NCBI GenBank assembly: GCA_028292145.1
Contig: JAQGMX010000308.1
Location: 1-16,550 of the forward strand
Source of the DNA: Variovorax sp.
Lineage (GTDB): Bacteria > Pseudomonadota > Gammaproteobacteria > Burkholderiales > Burkholderiaceae_C
Length of the DNA: 16,550 nucleotides
Direction of reading: 5' to 3'
Shown: piece after piece, positions 6,454-12,980 of the stretch
Numbering within the stretch: the stretch's first letter is position 1
Layout of the letters: each line of letters begins with the position of its first letter
Made by a program: the position numbers and the translations under genes
Notes under the pieces: generated by a model
Seen by the model: the letters and a program-made list of their open reading frames with translations, nothing else
Database searches by the model: none
What the model was told of the DNA's origin: nothing

Positions 6454-8109
6454 TCAGCAGTCCTCGGCCCGCCCCCACAGCGGCGAGGCCTCGAATCCGG
6501 CGATCCATTGCGGAACATCGTCCGGCGGCATCGGGCGGGCGATGCCGTAGCCCTGCCCGAGCGTGCAGCCGAGCGCCATCAGCGCATGGCCGTGCGCGAC
6601 TGATTCGACGCCTTCGGCCACCGCCTTGCGGCCCAGTCCCTTCGCCAGCAGCAGGATGCCCTTGACGATGGCCTGGTCCTCGGAATTGTCGAGCACGCCC
6701 TTGACGAACGACTGGTCGAGCTTCAGCGCCGACACCGGAAGCCTGCGCAGGTAGGTCAGCGACGAATATCCGGTGCCGAAGTCGTCCATCGTGACCGGCA
6801 CGCCCAGCACCTTGCAGTCTTCGACGAAGTGGGTTGCCGTCGTGAAATCGGTGATGGCGGTGCTTTCGAGTATTTCGAGCTCCAGCACGCCCAGATGCAG
6901 TTGCGGAAAACGGGCCAGGTGAGCGGCCAGCATTTCGATGAAATCGGGCCGCTGCATGTGACGCGGGCTGATATTGACGCTCACCGACGTCTTCACGCCC
7001 TGCGAAAGCCATTCGGCCGCCTGGCGCAATGCCTCGCCGATGACCCAGTCGCCGATCTGCTCGATCAGTTCGTGATCCTCCACTAGCGGAATGAAGACCG
7101 ATGGCTGAAGCAGGCCGCGTTCGGGATGTTGCCAGCGGATCAGCGCCTCGAGGCCGATCACATGGCCGCATCGCATGTCGACCTTTGGCTGATAGGCCAG
7201 ACAGAATTCCTCGCGCGCCAGCGCTTCGCCGATCCGCTGGCGGATCAGCATGCCTTCCTGCTCTTCCAGCGCCTGATCGGCATCGAAGAAATGCACACGG
7301 CTGCCGGCGGCGCGCTTGGCGAAGAACACCGCGTGCTGCGCATGCTGCAGCATCACTTCGGTCGGCTGCTCGCCCTGCGGCATCAGCGCGACGCCGACGC
7401 TCGGACGAATGCGCGCCAGACGGTCCTGCAGGCGGAACGGGTGCGCCAGGCGCGCCAGGATCTGCTGCAGCAGCGCCTCGCACTGCTTCCGGCTCGCAAA
7501 CGTCAGCACCAGCGCGAACTCGTCGCCCCCGACGCGCGCGACGGTCGCATCGTACGGCACGGCGGCTTTGAGCCGGCGTGCCACTTCGCGGAGTACCGCA
7601 TCGCCGCCGACCGGCCCGAAGGCTTCGTTGATGTCGCGAAAGCGATCGAGATCGAGATAGAAAACGCCCAGCAGCCGCGGCGTCGTACCGTCGCCGCCCG
7701 GCCGCACCGGCAGTTCGTCGATCGACGGCACACGGTTCGGCAGCCGGGTCAGCGCATCGTGCCGCGACAGCAGGCCCATGCGGACGGCGCGCGTCTCGCT
7801 AACGGCGGGGTTGAGCGTCCAGAGCGTGCAGCCGTCTTCCATCCGCTCGCCGCGCATGTCGACGCGCAGACCGACGCCGTTGCCGGTCTTCAGGGTGACA
7901 CCCTGGCGATCAATGGCACCGAGCGCCGGCATCGCGAGGTCGCCGGGGACGGTGTTCATGGCTTCCGCGTCGGGTGCGTAGACGTCGCTGAACGGCATGT
8001 CGGCCAACGCGCCGACCAGGTAACCGAGCATGTGATGCGCATCCTCGTCCGCCCACACGATCTGCCCTTCGCTGACCTTGAGGTGACCGACGGACAGACG
8101 AGTGGTCAT
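6454..8109 (-). CDS. PAS-GGDEF-EAL protein, probable c-di-GMP phosphodiesterase
   Basis: 551 residues, no membrane segments. The order is a PAS-like domain (about 8-100; IVWADEDAHHMLGY is PAS-typical), GGDEF domain (about 113-275) and EAL domain (about 285-540). The GGDEF motif is intact at 194-198 with metal-site Asp153, but the usual GH before xxGD reads Gly165-Pro166, and the inhibitory RxxD site reads PYDA. The EAL domain keeps its catalytic set: Glu321 in EALIRW, Asn379, Glu411/Glu415 in LELEILES, Asp442-Asp443 in DDFGTGYSSL, Lys463, Glu499 and Gln519. Breakdown of c-di-GMP to pGpG is therefore the likely activity, with the GGDEF domain possibly GTP-sensing or weakly active. The ATG has GGAG eight bases upstream and overlaps the stop of the upstream cyclase gene as ATGA, so the two are probably co-translated. 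Confidence 0.93.
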   Translation of the reverse strand: MTTRLSVGHLKVSEGQIVWADEDAHHMLGYLVGALADMPFSDVYAPDAEAMNTVPGDLAMPALGAIDRQGVTLKTGNGVGLRVDMRGERMEDGCTLWTLNPAVSETRAVRMGLLSRHDALTRLPNRVPSIDELPVRPGGDGTTPRLLGVFYLDLDRFRDINEAFGPVGGDAVLREVARRLKAAVPYDATVARVGGDEFALVLTFASRKQCEALLQQILARLAHPFRLQDRLARIRPSVGVALMPQGEQPTEVMLQHAQHAVFFAKRAAGSRVHFFDADQALEEQEGMLIRQRIGEALAREEFCLAYQPKVDMRCGHVIGLEALIRWQHPERGLLQPSVFIPLVEDHELIEQIGDWVIGEALRQAAEWLSQGVKTSVSVNISPRHMQRPDFIEMLAAHLARFPQLHLGVLELEILESTAITDFTTATHFVEDCKVLGVPVTMDDFGTGYSSLTYLRRLPVSALKLDQSFVKGVLDNSEDQAIVKGILLLAKGLGRKAVAEGVESVAHGHALMALGCTLGQGYGIARPMPPDDVPQWIAGFEASPLWGRAEDC

Positions 8110-9575
8110 CTGTGGCGCTCCACGCCCTGCGCGCTGTAGTGGCTCGCCTTGTCGACATACATCGCCCGGTCGGCGCGCACCAGCGCCGCATCCAGCGACT
8201 CTCTGCCGTCGCAGGTTGCGATGCCGATCGCCAGACTCAGCGTGTGGCCGCTGCGGCCGGCGTAGAACTGGTTGTTGAGTTCGAGCAGGGTCAGAATCCG
8301 GTCGCGCACCGCCTGGGCTCCGCGCTCGTCGGTGACCGGCAGCAGGATCGCGAACTCGTCGCCACCCACACGTGCCGGCCAGGCCGGTTCGTCGACCACC
8401 TTGCCCAGCACCTCGCCGACGCGCCGCAGCAGGGCATCGCCGGCCGCATGGCCGTCTTCGTCGTTGACCTGCTTGAGGCCGTTGAGGTCGATCGACAGCA
8501 CCGACACCGGCCACGGCCCCTTGCGTTGCAGACGGTTCAGCTCTTCGGTGTAGAACGTGCGGTTGCGCAGTTGCGTGAGCACGTCGTGCTTGCCGAGGAA
8601 TTCGAGATACGCCTCGGCCTTCTTGCGCGCAGTGATGTCCATCAGCGACACCAGCACCATGTCCCACTCGGCGAGGTGTGCATCGAGCACGTTGAACTGC
8701 ATGTGGATATTCACCACATCGCCCTTGAGCGAGTAGTTCACCACCTCGCGATGTTGCAGCGTCTTGCCCGCCCAGAGATCCTGGAGCTGCTCGGCGAAAG
8801 AATCTCGCATTTCGCCGCGGAAGATGCGCGGAATGTTCTCCAGCAGCGTTTTCTTGTCCGGAGCGCCGAACATGCGCAGCGTCTCCTGGTTGACGTCGAT
8901 CACGCGAATCTCCTGCATGCAGCGCGTGATGAACTCCGGATGCACCTTCAGGAACGTATTGAAGTCGACGATGCCGCGATTTCGGATGTCATCGAGCAGC
9001 CGCTTCACCGCGCTGAAATCCTCCACCCAGAGCGACACTGGCGAATGCTCGAAAAGGTTCTGCGCATAGACGGCGCTTTCTTCGCGCTGGCGTTCGGCCT
9101 GCACCTGTGCGGTGACGTCGTCGAGCGAGATCATGACGCGGTCCCAGGTCGCCTCGTGGCCCGGCAGCACGCGAACGCGCAAATGCACATCGAGCCGCCG
9201 TCCGTCGAGCGCGTAGTTGACCGTGCGGTTTTCGTAGCTGAGCACGCCGTTCCAGAGCTGTTCCATCTCGTGGATGAAGCGGTCCGCCATGTCGCCGCGG
9301 AAGATCTTTCCCAGGTTGGCAACCAGCTCCGCCTGGGTCGATGCGGCGAACAGTTTCAGCGTGGTGTCGTTGACGCGCAGCACCTGCAGCTGGCCCATGC
9401 ATTCGGCGATCCGCAAAGCATCGGCGCGCAGATGCGCACCCAGATTCTCGACACCCTCGGAATGCCAGCGGTCGAACAGCTGATGAAGCCCGCTGAAGTC
9501 CTCCAGCCAGAGTGACACGGGCGCCAGATCGAACATGGCTTCGAAATCGGTAGGCACGGTAGACAGGAAGGACAT
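8106..9575 (-). CDS. Diguanylate cyclase with two tandem PAS-like sensor domains
   Basis: 489 residues, predicted cytosolic. Two PAS-like domains at 15-156 and 175-316 are followed by a GGDEF domain at about 320-480. The domains share FxxxPVSLWxEDFS, IFRGxM and the terminal SLxDxTA, and align without a gap. The GGDEF domain looks active: Asp363 in SIDLNGLKQVND, DGHAAGDALL (374-383), GGDEF (404-408). The product-inhibition RxxD motif is absent (DEPA at that position). It should make c-di-GMP from two GTP under control of a signal sensed by the PAS pair. The chosen ATG gives MSFLSTVPTDFEAMFD; its Shine-Dalgarno sequence is weak, and the Met at residue 14 is an alternative start. It begins 22 bases after the antiporter stop and overlaps the downstream EAL gene. 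The ligand of the PAS domains is unknown. Confidence 0.93.
   Translation of the reverse strand: MSFLSTVPTDFEAMFDLAPVSLWLEDFSGLHQLFDRWHSEGVENLGAHLRADALRIAECMGQLQVLRVNDTTLKLFAASTQAELVANLGKIFRGDMADRFIHEMEQLWNGVLSYENRTVNYALDGRRLDVHLRVRVLPGHEATWDRVMISLDDVTAQVQAERQREESAVYAQNLFEHSPVSLWVEDFSAVKRLLDDIRNRGIVDFNTFLKVHPEFITRCMQEIRVIDVNQETLRMFGAPDKKTLLENIPRIFRGEMRDSFAEQLQDLWAGKTLQHREVVNYSLKGDVVNIHMQFNVLDAHLAEWDMVLVSLMDITARKKAEAYLEFLGKHDVLTQLRNRTFYTEELNRLQRKGPWPVSVLSIDLNGLKQVNDEDGHAAGDALLRRVGEVLGKVVDEPAWPARVGGDEFAILLPVTDERGAQAVRDRILTLLELNNQFYAGRSGHTLSLAIGIATCDGRESLDAALVRADRAMYVDKASHYSAQGVERHR
8628..9053 (-). repeat. Second copy of duplicated PAS-like domain
   Basis: Encodes residues 175-316 of the cyclase. 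It aligns to residues 15-156 over 142 positions with no gap, at a constant offset of 160 residues. By hand count about 54 positions are identical. The conserved motifs are PVSLWxEDFS, CM, VN, IFRGxM, LW, VNY and SLxDxTA. Confidence 0.85.
9108..9533 (-). repeat. First copy of duplicated PAS-like domain
   Basis: Encodes residues 15-156 of the cyclase, the N-terminal member of the duplicated sensor pair. An 18-residue charged linker (QVQAERQREESAVYAQNL) separates it from the second copy and is probably helical or coiled-coil. Confidence 0.85.
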
Positions 9576-9597
9576 TCTGCTTTTCGAAGTACGGTTG

Positions 9598-10869
9598 CTA
9601 GACAGACGTTGCTGGAACGATCTTCGCGTCGACCTCGGCCACGGTCTTGTCGCGCGTGACCCAGTTGAACAGCGGCGTCGCAAGGAGCGTGCTCACGATC
9701 GCCATCAGCACCAGGATCGAGAACAGACCCGGCTCGATCACGCCGGCCTGCAACCCGATGTTGATGATGATGAGTTCCATCAGGCCGCGCGCATTCATGA
9801 GCGAGCCGATTGCCATCGCATCGCGGTTGCTCTCGCCCGTGGCGCGGGCCGCAGCCCAGCAGGCAATGCCCTTGCCGGCGAACGACGCGACCAGGATCGC
9901 CACGGCGGCCAGCAGGATCCCCGGATCGAGCAGCACCGCGAGCCGCGTGTTCAAACCCGAGTAGATGAAGAAGATCGGCAGCAGGAAGACGACGACGAAA
10001 GGCTGCAACTGTTCCCGCAGCTTTTGCGTGAGCGCGCCGCGAGGCAGCACCGCACCGAGCAGGAAGCCGCCGAACACGGCATGAATGCCGATGGCGTCCA
10101 TCGCGAACGCGCTCAGCGCGAACAGCGCCAGCACGATGGCCAGCACGGTCGACCCGAGCGGCATGTCGGGCTTGACGTGGGCTGCGAGCCGCTTGAGCAA
10201 CCGCGAGCCGATGAACACCATGAAGAGCGCATAGGCCACGCCGCCGCCGATGGCCAGGTAGGCACCGCCCCAAGAGCCGCCGAAGCTCGAAAGCACGATC
10301 GCCAGGATGCACCAGGCAATGGCGTCGTCGACGGCGCCGGCCGTAAGCGCCAGCGTGCCGAGAGAGGTGCCGGCGAGGCCACGCTCGTGGATGATGCGCG
10401 CCAGCATCGGGAAGGCCGTGATGGCGATGGCCGCGCCGAGGAACATCGATGCCTCGAGCGGCTTCACCTTGGCCGCAAACAGGCCGGGCACCGTCTGCAG
10501 CCAGGGCGCCAGGGCGAAAGCCAGGATGAAAGGCACCACGATGCCGGCCACCGACACCGACACGGCGCTGCGGAAACGGCTCTTGAAATGGTCGGCACGG
10601 AATTCGGTGCCGACCAGGAACATGTACAGGCCAACGCCCAGTTGCGCGCCGACATAAAGCATGCCGATCGTCTCCTTGGGAAACAGCGCACGTTGCAGAT
10701 CGGGGAGTAGCAGGCCGAACAGCGAGGGCCCGAGCGTGACGCCGGCGATCATCTCGCCCACGACCTGCGGCTGACCCAGCTTTTGCGCCAATCTTCCGAC
10801 GAGCTGACAGACAACGATGATGACTGCAATCTGCAGGAAGAAATAGACCGAAAGCTGAGATATGGGCAT
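9598..10869 (-). CDS. Kef/CPA2-type monovalent cation:proton antiporter
   Basis: Polytopic inner-membrane protein of 423 residues with about 12-13 hydrophobic spans. CPA2 features include the early GxxxAGVTLGPSLFG stretch (38-52), FLVGTEF (84-90), ITAFPMLARII (150-160) and the ion-binding aspartate pair in GAVDDAIAW (178-186; Asp181-Asp182). Lys333 in AGKGIACW lies in the region where electrogenic members carry a lysine. Residues 359-366 read NARGLMEL, close to the NTRGLMEL motif of the plant CHX branch. The protein ends soon after the last span and has no TrkA-N/RCK domain, unlike KefB/KefC, so glutathione or nucleotide gating is not expected. It would exchange Na+ or K+ for protons; which ion cannot be told. 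It is the first gene of the set leading into the two c-di-GMP genes, 42 bases after an epimerase-like gene. No clear ribosome binding site is seen. Confidence 0.9.
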   Translation of the reverse strand: MPISQLSVYFFLQIAVIIVVCQLVGRLAQKLGQPQVVGEMIAGVTLGPSLFGLLLPDLQRALFPKETIGMLYVGAQLGVGLYMFLVGTEFRADHFKSRFRSAVSVSVAGIVVPFILAFALAPWLQTVPGLFAAKVKPLEASMFLGAAIAITAFPMLARIIHERGLAGTSLGTLALTAGAVDDAIAWCILAIVLSSFGGSWGGAYLAIGGGVAYALFMVFIGSRLLKRLAAHVKPDMPLGSTVLAIVLALFALSAFAMDAIGIHAVFGGFLLGAVLPRGALTQKLREQLQPFVVVFLLPIFFIYSGLNTRLAVLLDPGILLAAVAILVASFAGKGIACWAAARATGESNRDAMAIGSLMNARGLMELIIINIGLQAGVIEPGLFSILVLMAIVSTLLATPLFNWVTRDKTVAEVDAKIVPATSV

Positions 10870-10911
10870 GGGTTCAATAGTGAGCGGGAGACATTATCAG
10901 CGCCCTCCTGC

Positions 10912-11856
10912 CTAAAACGACGGCTCGTCGCTGCGCAATCCGGCCTCGACCGTCGGGTAGCACAAACGCACGTGCAACTCCCGCTTGAGGCGCGTGTTGT
11001 CGAGCCGGCGGGATTCGCCCATGAAGCTGAGGAGCGAGACCGGCAATTGCGTCTGTGCATCGGCCCGCGCGATTCGTTGCGGACGCGGCATGCCGTAGAG
11101 ATCGGCGGCGAAATCGATGTAGTCGCCCATCTTCATCTCGGTGTCGTCGCTCGCATGGAACACGCGCTGCGTGCCGCCGCGCCACAGCGCCGCCACGCAG
11201 ATGCGCGCGAGGTCGTCGGCATGGATGTGGTTGGTGTAGACGTCGTCTTCGGCGCGCAGCACCGGCGTGCCGCGCGCCAGCCGCCCGCGCGGCGTGCCGC
11301 CGGCACGGTCGGGCGCGTAGATGCCCGGAATGCGCAGGATGCGCACCGAAACGCCGCCGCGACCGAGCCATCGCACCGCCCGCTCGGCATCGACACGACG
11401 GTGGGCGCGCGGATTGTGCGGCTGCACGGCGCGTGTTTCGTCGATGCGTGCGCCGCCGCAGTCGCCGTAGACGCCGCTGGTCGATCCATAGACCAGCGCC
11501 GCTGGCAGCGAACGCAGCCGCAGCGAGCGGACCAGCGCGGTCGTGCGCGCGTCCCGCCACCAGTTGCCGGCGCCGGCGTCCGCTCCCGGCGGCGGGGCAA
11601 GGTGAAGCACGCGGTTGGCGATGCCGGCGAGCCGGCGCAGGCTGACCGGCGCATCGAGATCGGCGACGAGGGGCCGCAGCCCGGCGGCGCGCAGGTCGGC
11701 GACGCGGTCGGGCGACGAGGTCAGCGCGATCAGCTGGACGCGGTCGCGCAGCAGCTTGGCCGCACGCATGCCGACGTCGCCGCAGCCGACGATCAGGACA
11801 CGCTGGCGACGGAAGCGCGCGGGCAGCGCGCCTGTAGGGTTGGCGATTGAAGGCAA
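10912..11856 (-). CDS. SDR-type NAD(P)-binding epimerase-like protein
   Basis: About 314 residues, cytosolic, with an N-terminal Rossmann fold. VLIVGCGDVGMR at 20-31 carries GxGxxG, and beta-strand/helix repeats follow. LVYGSTSGVYGD (121-132) is the Ser/Thr region of extended SDRs, and NHIHADDLARICVAALW (209-225) is also typical. The catalytic Tyr-xxx-Lys is missing: the place reads AHRRVDAERA (151-160). This resembles YeeZ-like atypical SDRs, and the reaction is unknown. No ATG fits the N-terminus. The best start is TTG at 11856, with GGGGAA nine bases upstream and 11 codons before the Rossmann strand. Another TTG farther upstream would be less natural. The gene is divergent from the ferredoxin reductase, leaving 51 bases for both promoters, and is followed 42 bases later by the antiporter. 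Confidence 0.85.
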   Translation of the reverse strand: MPSIANPTGALPARFRRQRVLIVGCGDVGMRAAKLLRDRVQLIALTSSPDRVADLRAAGLRPLVADLDAPVSLRRLAGIANRVLHLAPPPGADAGAGNWWRDARTTALVRSLRLRSLPAALVYGSTSGVYGDCGGARIDETRAVQPHNPRAHRRVDAERAVRWLGRGGVSVRILRIPGIYAPDRAGGTPRGRLARGTPVLRAEDDVYTNHIHADDLARICVAALWRGGTQRVFHASDDTEMKMGDYIDFAADLYGMPRPQRIARADAQTQLPVSLLSFMGESRRLDNTRLKRELHVRLCYPTVEAGLRSDEPSF

Positions 11857-11907
11857 AATCCGTTGTTCCCCATAGAGACCGAGCAAGACAAGGCTCCAAG
11901 AATACCC

Positions 11908-12951
11908 ATGACCGGCTTCCAGATCACCGTTGAACCCAGTGGCCGCAACTTCGTGGCGCAGAGCGACGAAACCATCCTGGCCGCTGGCATCCGCCAGGGC
12001 ATTGGCCTGCCCTACGGCTGCAAGGACGGCGCCTGCGGCTCGTGCAAGTGCAAGAAGCTGTCCGGCGAGGTCAGCCATGGCCCGCACCAGAGCAAGGCGC
12101 TGAGCGCCGAAGAGGAACTCGCCGGATTCGTGCTTACGTGCTGCGCCACCGCGCAGAGCGACGTGATGCTCGAATCGCGTCAGGTCACCGAAGCCGGCGC
12201 CTTCCCGATCCGCAAGATGCCGGCGCGCGTGCTGGCGCTGGCCCGGCTGTCGCACGACGTGATGCAGGTGCGCCTGCAACTGCCCGCCGGCGAGCCGATG
12301 AAGTTCCACGCCGGCCAGTACATCGAATTCTTGCTGCGCGACGGCGCGCGGCGGAGCTATTCGATGGCCAATGCGCCGCACACGCTGATCGAGCCCGGCG
12401 TCGGCGTCGAGATGCACATCCGCCACATGCCCGGCGGCAAGTTCACCGACCATGTGTTCGGTGCGATGAAGGAGAAGGAAATCCTGCGCGTCGAAGGGCC
12501 GTACGGCAGCTTCTTCCTGCGCGAGGAATCGACCAAGCCGATCGTGCTTCTGGCGTCGGGCACCGGTTTCGCGCCGATCAAGGCACTCATCGAGCACATG
12601 AAGTTCAAGCGCATCGAGCGTCCGGCCACCGTCTACTGGGGCGGACGCCGTCCGGAAGACCTGTACATGAACGACTGGATGCAGGCGCAACTGGCCGAGA
12701 TGCCGAACCTGGGCTACGTGCCGGTGGTTTCCAACGCCGTGCCGGAGGACAACTGGACCGGCCGCACCGGCTTCGTGCACCGCGCGGTGCTGGAAGATTT
12801 CGCCGACCTGTCGGGCTACCAGGTATATGCCTGCGGCGCGCCGATCGTGGTCGATTCGGCCAAGCGCGACTTCGTGGCCGAGGCCAAGCTGCCAGAAGAA
12901 GAATTCTTTGCCGACGCCTTCACGACGGAAGCCGACAAGGCCGTTCCCTGA
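11908..12951 (+). CDS. 2Fe-2S ferredoxin-FAD-NAD(P)H reductase (CDP-6-deoxy-delta-3,4-glucoseen reductase type)
   Basis: 347 residues, cytosolic electron-transfer flavoprotein. The N-terminal plant-type 2Fe-2S domain has ligands Cys38, Cys43, Cys46 and Cys78 (YGCKDGACGSCKCKK). A ferredoxin-reductase core follows, with FAD motif RRSYSMAN (148-155), the glycine-rich GGKFTDHVF near 176-184, NAD(P) motif ASGTGFAPIKAL (216-227) and YACGAP (307-312). Homologues are named after AscD/RfbI of 3,6-dideoxysugar synthesis, but they also resemble the reductases of aromatic oxygenases and soluble methane monooxygenase. No sugar-nucleotide genes lie nearby, so it more likely serves some other acceptor. The ATG at 11908 is preferred over a TTG at 11863 because the ferredoxin fold begins directly after it; only a weak AAGG lies upstream. 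It converges on the GGT-like gene with a 29-base gap. Confidence 0.92.
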   Translation: MTGFQITVEPSGRNFVAQSDETILAAGIRQGIGLPYGCKDGACGSCKCKKLSGEVSHGPHQSKALSAEEELAGFVLTCCATAQSDVMLESRQVTEAGAFPIRKMPARVLALARLSHDVMQVRLQLPAGEPMKFHAGQYIEFLLRDGARRSYSMANAPHTLIEPGVGVEMHIRHMPGGKFTDHVFGAMKEKEILRVEGPYGSFFLREESTKPIVLLASGTGFAPIKALIEHMKFKRIERPATVYWGGRRPEDLYMNDWMQAQLAEMPNLGYVPVVSNAVPEDNWTGRTGFVHRAVLEDFADLSGYQVYACGAPIVVDSAKRDFVAEAKLPEEEFFADAFTTEADKAVP

Positions 12952-12965
12952 CGCTGAACAGGCGG

Positions 12966-12980
12966 GCTGAACTTGTCAGC
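12966..12980. terminator. Possible weak hairpin between convergent genes
   Basis: GCTGA-acttg-TCAGC forms a 5-bp stem with a 5-base loop inside the 29-base gap between the two convergent genes. It has no T-run on either side, so it could only be a weak or Rho-assisted terminator. Confidence 0.2.

Noticed and set aside
6433..6460. CTGCTG/CAGCAG inverted repeat between ridA and the convergent EAL gene, considered as a terminator.
   Set aside because: The loop is 16 bases, the stem reaches into the EAL gene's last codons, and no T-run follows on either strand.
11857..12780. Upstream extension of the SDR frame to a 622-residue protein.
   Set aside because: The extra part is antisense to the ferredoxin reductase, whose cofactor motifs are complete on the plus strand.
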